The translations under genes were made by a program, and so were the position numbers. The notes under the pieces were generated by a model. That model ran no database searches, had not been told where the DNA came from, and saw nothing but the letters and a program-made list of their open reading frames with translations. A DNA stretch of 64,000 nt from Flexibacter flexilis DSM 6793 (lineage in GTDB: Bacteria; Bacteroidota; Bacteroidia; Cytophagales; Flexibacteraceae), in assembly GCF_900112255.1 (NCBI RefSeq), contig NZ_FOLE01000009.1, positions 124,001 through 188,000 of the forward strand, written 5' to 3'. Of the stretch, positions 61,289 through 64,000 are shown in pieces (within the stretch, counting starts at the first letter, position 1; each line of letters opens with the position of its first letter).

Positions 61289-62047
61289 ATGGGAATATTC
61301 TCAAGATTCGTTGATATTTTCAAGGCAAATGCCAACGATTTGGCCGACAAAGCCGAAGACCCCGAAAAAATGATTAAACTCATGGTCGTGGAAATGCGCG
61401 AAGGTCAAGTAAAAGCAACCGCCGCATTAGCACAGGCAATGGCCAATGAAAAACGTTTGGAGGCGCAAACAGCTAACTTCAAAAGACTGGCCGAGGAAAT
61501 GCACGGCAAAGCCGTAAAAGCATTGCAAGGCGGTAATGAAGAACTTGCAAAAGCTGCTTTGGCCAAAAAAGCACAAGCAGACCAGCAATATGCGCAGTAC
61601 AAACAAATGTTTGAATCGGCGCACGCTACGACTTCCCAAATCAAAGAACAAGTAGATAGACTCAAAGCCAAACTTGATGAGGCGGTAATGAAGGAATCTA
61701 TGTTGATTGCCCGCAGCCAAAATGCGAAAGCACAATCTGATGTAGCCAAGAAATTGGGCGGTTTGGACAATAGTTCTTTTGCGAAATTTGATAAATTTGA
61801 GGAAAAAATTCTTAAAATCGAAGCTGAGGCACAGGCATTTACGCAACTTGCTGACGAAAACACTTCGATTGATGAAGAGTTGCGCAAAATGGAGAAAAAC
61901 ACTCAAGTGGACGACGAGTTTGCCAAACTTAAAGCCCAACTTGCGGGCGGCTCAAATCCTACGGCTATCGGAACGGGCGGCACAACGGCTACTCCTTCGG
62001 CAGACGATGAGTTGGCCAAACTCAAAGCCCAATTAGGTCAACAGTAG
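61289..62047 (+). CDS. pspA: PspA/IM30 family membrane-stress protein
   Basis: 252 residues. Typical start M-G-I-F-S-R-F-V-D-I-F-K-A-N (amphipathic helix for membrane binding) and D-P-E-K-M-I-K-L-M, followed by a long coiled coil (about 25-190). The C-terminus has a low-complexity Gly/Thr linker and then a second copy of D-E-x-A-K-L-K-A-Q-L (near 205-212 and again at the end), a small duplication. PspA polymers protect the inner membrane. It precedes a YbjN-like gene by 38 bases and probably shares its transcript. No PspF or PspB/C gene is near. Confidence 0.93.
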   Translation: MGIFSRFVDIFKANANDLADKAEDPEKMIKLMVVEMREGQVKATAALAQAMANEKRLEAQTANFKRLAEEMHGKAVKALQGGNEELAKAALAKKAQADQQYAQYKQMFESAHATTSQIKEQVDRLKAKLDEAVMKESMLIARSQNAKAQSDVAKKLGGLDNSSFAKFDKFEEKILKIEAEAQAFTQLADENTSIDEELRKMEKNTQVDDEFAKLKAQLAGGSNPTAIGTGGTTATPSADDELAKLKAQLGQQ

Positions 62048-62085
62048 GTTTTTAGTTTTACTTTTCTCTATCAAAAATCAAGAAA

Positions 62086-62532
62086 ATGCCTAAGTTTCAG
62101 ATATTAAAAGAAGGTGTAAATGAAGCAATTATTGCTTCTACAAACCAAAACATTGAGCATTATCTTTCACAACTTTTCGACGAATACGAAATCGTGAAAG
62201 TAGATGATATTTATTCGTTTAGTTTCGGAACGGTTACAGTTTGTATTCGTGTAGTGCCTTGGCACAGCGAAGATGCCTTGGTTTCGGTATTCTCATATTT
62301 GGCCGAAAACGTAACTGTTTCAGAAGAATTTGCTAAAGAATTGTTGCATCTGAACGCAACCATTCCGTTTGGTAGCTTCGGGCTAAGCTTTGACTCAGTA
62401 GTATTTACTTACTCATTGCCAGCCAGTAACTTAGACTTTAGCGAATTTTCGGCAGCCGTTCAAACGGTAGCCTATATTGCTGACGAATACGACGAAATGG
62501 TAAAAGAAAAAGGCGGTATTGTTACGCTATAA
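62086..62532 (+). CDS. YbjN-like / secretion-chaperone-fold protein
   Basis: 148 residues, soluble, no signal. The pattern of strands and helices (I-E-H-Y-L-S-Q-L-F, F-S-F-G-T-V-T-V-C-I-R-V, L-L-H-L-N-A-T-I-P-F-G-S-F-G-L-S, V-V-F-T-Y-S-L-P-A) matches the YbjN family, which has a type III secretion chaperone-like fold. L-N-x-x-x-x-x-G is the conserved segment. It follows pspA after 38 bases and precedes a terminator, so the two form an operon; the partner role for PspA is an inference. Confidence 0.82.
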   Translation: MPKFQILKEGVNEAIIASTNQNIEHYLSQLFDEYEIVKVDDIYSFSFGTVTVCIRVVPWHSEDALVSVFSYLAENVTVSEEFAKELLHLNATIPFGSFGLSFDSVVFTYSLPASNLDFSEFSAAVQTVAYIADEYDEMVKEKGGIVTL

Positions 62533-62551
62533 TTTTGCCCTAAAAAGATAG

Positions 62552-62596
62552 AAAATGCCTCTGTTTACTTTGGTGAGTCAGAGGCATTTTTGTTTT
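62552..62596. terminator. Bidirectional terminator
   Basis: AAAATGCCTCTG / CAGAGGCATTTT with a 15-base loop between YbjN-like and carbonic anhydrase genes. Confidence 0.88.
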
Positions 62597-63257
62597 ATTT
62601 CTTCTCTTCTTCGGCTTTGAAGTCAAATTTATAAATGTCGTCGAGACTATTGTTACTTTTGAGCGTAAAATCCAGATTTTTGATAAGCCCATTTCCCAAA
62701 TCATAAACCCAGCCATGTAACACAGGTGATGGGCCTTCTTGCCATGCGCGTTGGATTGATGTAATCTTCGATAAGTTATACACTTGCTCCAAAACATTTA
62801 ATTCACTTAGACGATTGGCTCTTATATTTTCGTCTTCGATGGCCTCCAATTCGCGGTCGTGCAGGCGGTACACTTCTTTGATATTACTGAGCCAGTTATC
62901 CAAAATACCAACGGTACTGTTGCTCATGGCAGCTCTTACACCTCCGCATTGATAATGGCCACAAACAATAATGTGCTTTACTTTCAACACACGAACGGCA
63001 TAATCAACCACACTCAATACATTCATATCGGTATTAACGACCAAGTTGGCAATGTTGCGGTGTACGAAAAGTTCGCCTGGCTCTGCACCCGAAATGCTTT
63101 CGGCAGGTACGCGGCTGTCCGAGCAACCTATCCACAAGATAGAAGGCGATTGCCCTTGCGATAAATCCTCAAAATAACTGGGGTCTGTTTTGAGGCGTTC
63201 CTCCACCCACTGTTTATTGTTGTCTAAGAGTTGATGTATGATGCTGCTGTCTGTCAT
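62595..63257 (-). CDS. Beta-class carbonic anhydrase
   Basis: 220 residues from the ATG at 63257, which lines up with the E. coli Can N-terminus; ATG 63278 is seven codons earlier. Zinc ligands C45, H101 and C104 are present (I-G-C-S-D-S-R-V and C-G-H-Y-Q-C-G-G), with the D47/R49 dyad. P-G-E-L-F-V-H-R-N-I-A-N and V-L-H-G-W are conserved. It interconverts CO2 and bicarbonate in the cytoplasm, feeding carboxylases such as CarAB and fatty-acid synthesis. Confidence 0.95.
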   Translation of the reverse strand: MTDSSIIHQLLDNNKQWVEERLKTDPSYFEDLSQGQSPSILWIGCSDSRVPAESISGAEPGELFVHRNIANLVVNTDMNVLSVVDYAVRVLKVKHIIVCGHYQCGGVRAAMSNSTVGILDNWLSNIKEVYRLHDRELEAIEDENIRANRLSELNVLEQVYNLSKITSIQRAWQEGPSPVLHGWVYDLGNGLIKNLDFTLKSNNSLDDIYKFDFKAEEEKK

Positions 63258-63308
63258 ATAAAATTGATTGGGTGTCAAATGTTGTTGCTCATTGAAAATA
63301 GATTCTTA

Positions 63309-63316
63309 CAAAAATA
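63309..63316 (-). promoter_or_regulatory. -7 promoter box TATTTTTG (minus strand)
   Basis: CAAAAATA on the plus strand, about 52 bases before the carbonic anhydrase ATG at 63257. Confidence 0.45.
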
Positions 63317-63372
63317 TAGCAAAAAGTTAAAGGGTAAGTATTTTTTATACAAAATTTATAAAATCTAAATCG

Positions 63373-63401
63373 TTTGCCCTACTTTTCATTTAATATATTT
63401 G
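63373..63401 (+). promoter_or_regulatory. Promoter TTTG-N17-TATATTTG
   Basis: TTTG at 63373-63376 and TATATTTG at 63394-63401, about 120 bases upstream of the DUF1573 gene ATG. Confidence 0.55.
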
Positions 63402-63522
63402 CAAATATTACTTGAATAAATTTTGACTAAAATGTTTGAACTTTTTAACCGATAAATTGTTGTTTAACACTGTTTTAGTATCTTATTTATTCACTAAAAT
63501 TATAAAATAATACTATAAAAAT

Positions 63523-64000
63523 ATGAATAAACAAGTCATTGCCTTTTCATTTGTTTTGGCGAGCCTGACGGCTACCGCACAGCCTTTGCGTTCGTTGGTA
63601 GCACCAACGCCTCAGCCTGCCGCTACACAACAACCTGTTAATGTTGCTCCCGTTCAAAACACACAACCTGTTATTGAATTTGAGAAATTAAAACATGATT
63701 TCGGGACAATTCGTGAAGAAGGTGGGCCACAGAAATACCGCTTTGTTTTTACCAACAAAGGAAAATCGCCTTTGAATATTAAAAACGTACAGGCTTCGTG
63801 CGGTTGCACTACGCCCGACTGGACAAAAACGCCAGTAGCTCCAGGCAAAAAAGGTTTTGTGGAAGCTGCCTACGATCCGAATCATAGACCAGGTAATTTT
63901 GATAAACAATTGACCGTGACCAGTGATGCAACTGCGCCAGTAATCGTGTTGGGCATAAAAGGAACGGTAACGCCGCGCGTGAAAACACCAGCAGATTTGT
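63523..64000 (+). CDS. DUF1573 family protein, 3' end outside window
   Basis: Open from ATG 63523 to the last base (159 codons visible). A signal peptide (M-N-K-Q-V-I-A-F-S-F, ending T-A-T-A-Q) is followed by a Pro/Gln-rich linker and then the DUF1573 domain: F-E-K-L-K-H-D-F-G-T-I, Y-R-F-V-F-T-N-K-G-K-S-P-L-N-I and the hallmark A-S-C-G-C-T-T-P. Such Ig-like domains are common in Bacteroidota periplasmic or surface proteins. Whether a second copy of the domain or a longer protein follows cannot be seen. Confidence 0.88.
   Translation, partial: MNKQVIAFSFVLASLTATAQPLRSLVAPTPQPAATQQPVNVAPVQNTQPVIEFEKLKHDFGTIREEGGPQKYRFVFTNKGKSPLNIKNVQASCGCTTPDWTKTPVAPGKKGFVEAAYDPNHRPGNFDKQLTVTSDATAPVIVLGIKGTVTPRVKTPADL

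Noticed and set aside
61405-61939. Two antisense frames (165 and 170 codons) in pspA
   Set aside because: The codon bias of a coiled-coil gene keeps antisense frames open; PspA is clearly the gene.

Overview
The window looks like chromosomal core of a Bacteroidota bacterium, most likely order Cytophagales (inference from gene content; no rRNA gene is present). The evidence is: type IX secretion (T9SS) sorting domains and a PorZ homologue; TonB receptor/DUF4249, DUF4270, DUF1573 and AbiH families; A-rich leaders without Shine-Dalgarno sequences; and repeated matches to the Bacteroidota -7 promoter box TAnnTTTG, four of them exactly TACCTTTG. There is one tRNA, tRNA-Ala(GGC). I see no insertion sequence, prophage, CRISPR array or replication origin.

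Layout. 1-3.9 kb: at least four tandem paralogous lipoproteins made of WKNG repeats; the three complete copies each have exactly seven repeats and probably fold as seven-bladed beta-propellers on the cell surface. 4-9 kb: a Lys1-like dehydrogenase convergent with a 1189-residue BspA-type surface protein that holds 23 exact-length 75-bp repeats. 9-20 kb: cyclophilin lipoprotein, PBP1A and a DUF4129 protein (envelope), a patatin pair, bifunctional FtcD, and an adaptor/TolC export pair without a pump. 20-29 kb: S9 peptidase, an Rpn-type nuclease, a small amphipathic protein, a TonB receptor/DUF4249 operon, a GT39-like membrane enzyme and a tandem universal stress protein. 29.9-31.2 kb: a strikingly AT-rich AbiH-like gene, the clearest transfer candidate. 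31-39 kb: PorZ, small lipoproteins, CarA, a TPR protein, ScoB without ScoA, and a beta-barrel. 39-47 kb: XerD, amidase, LptD, tRNA-Ala and a TerB-ABCG transporter. 47-55 kb: a CBM9/DOMON-like protein, a divergent DsbA/HxlR pair, a short SUMF1-like protein, ParC, PurE and a BaiN flavoprotein. 55-64 kb: PanC-PanD, a degenerate glycogen-synthase-like protein overlapping DUF4270, GlmS, a Wza-like lipoprotein, PspA, YbjN, carbonic anhydrase, and the start of a DUF1573 protein at the right edge.

Much of the window serves the envelope: peptidoglycan (PBP1A, amidase, GlmS), LPS export (LptD, PorZ), T9SS cargo, lipoproteins and transport. The best candidates for undescribed biology are the seven-repeat WKNG lipoprotein array and the divergent panCD / degenerate GT5 / DUF4270 / glmS neighbourhood. 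All family assignments are by recognition of motifs; no database search was run.
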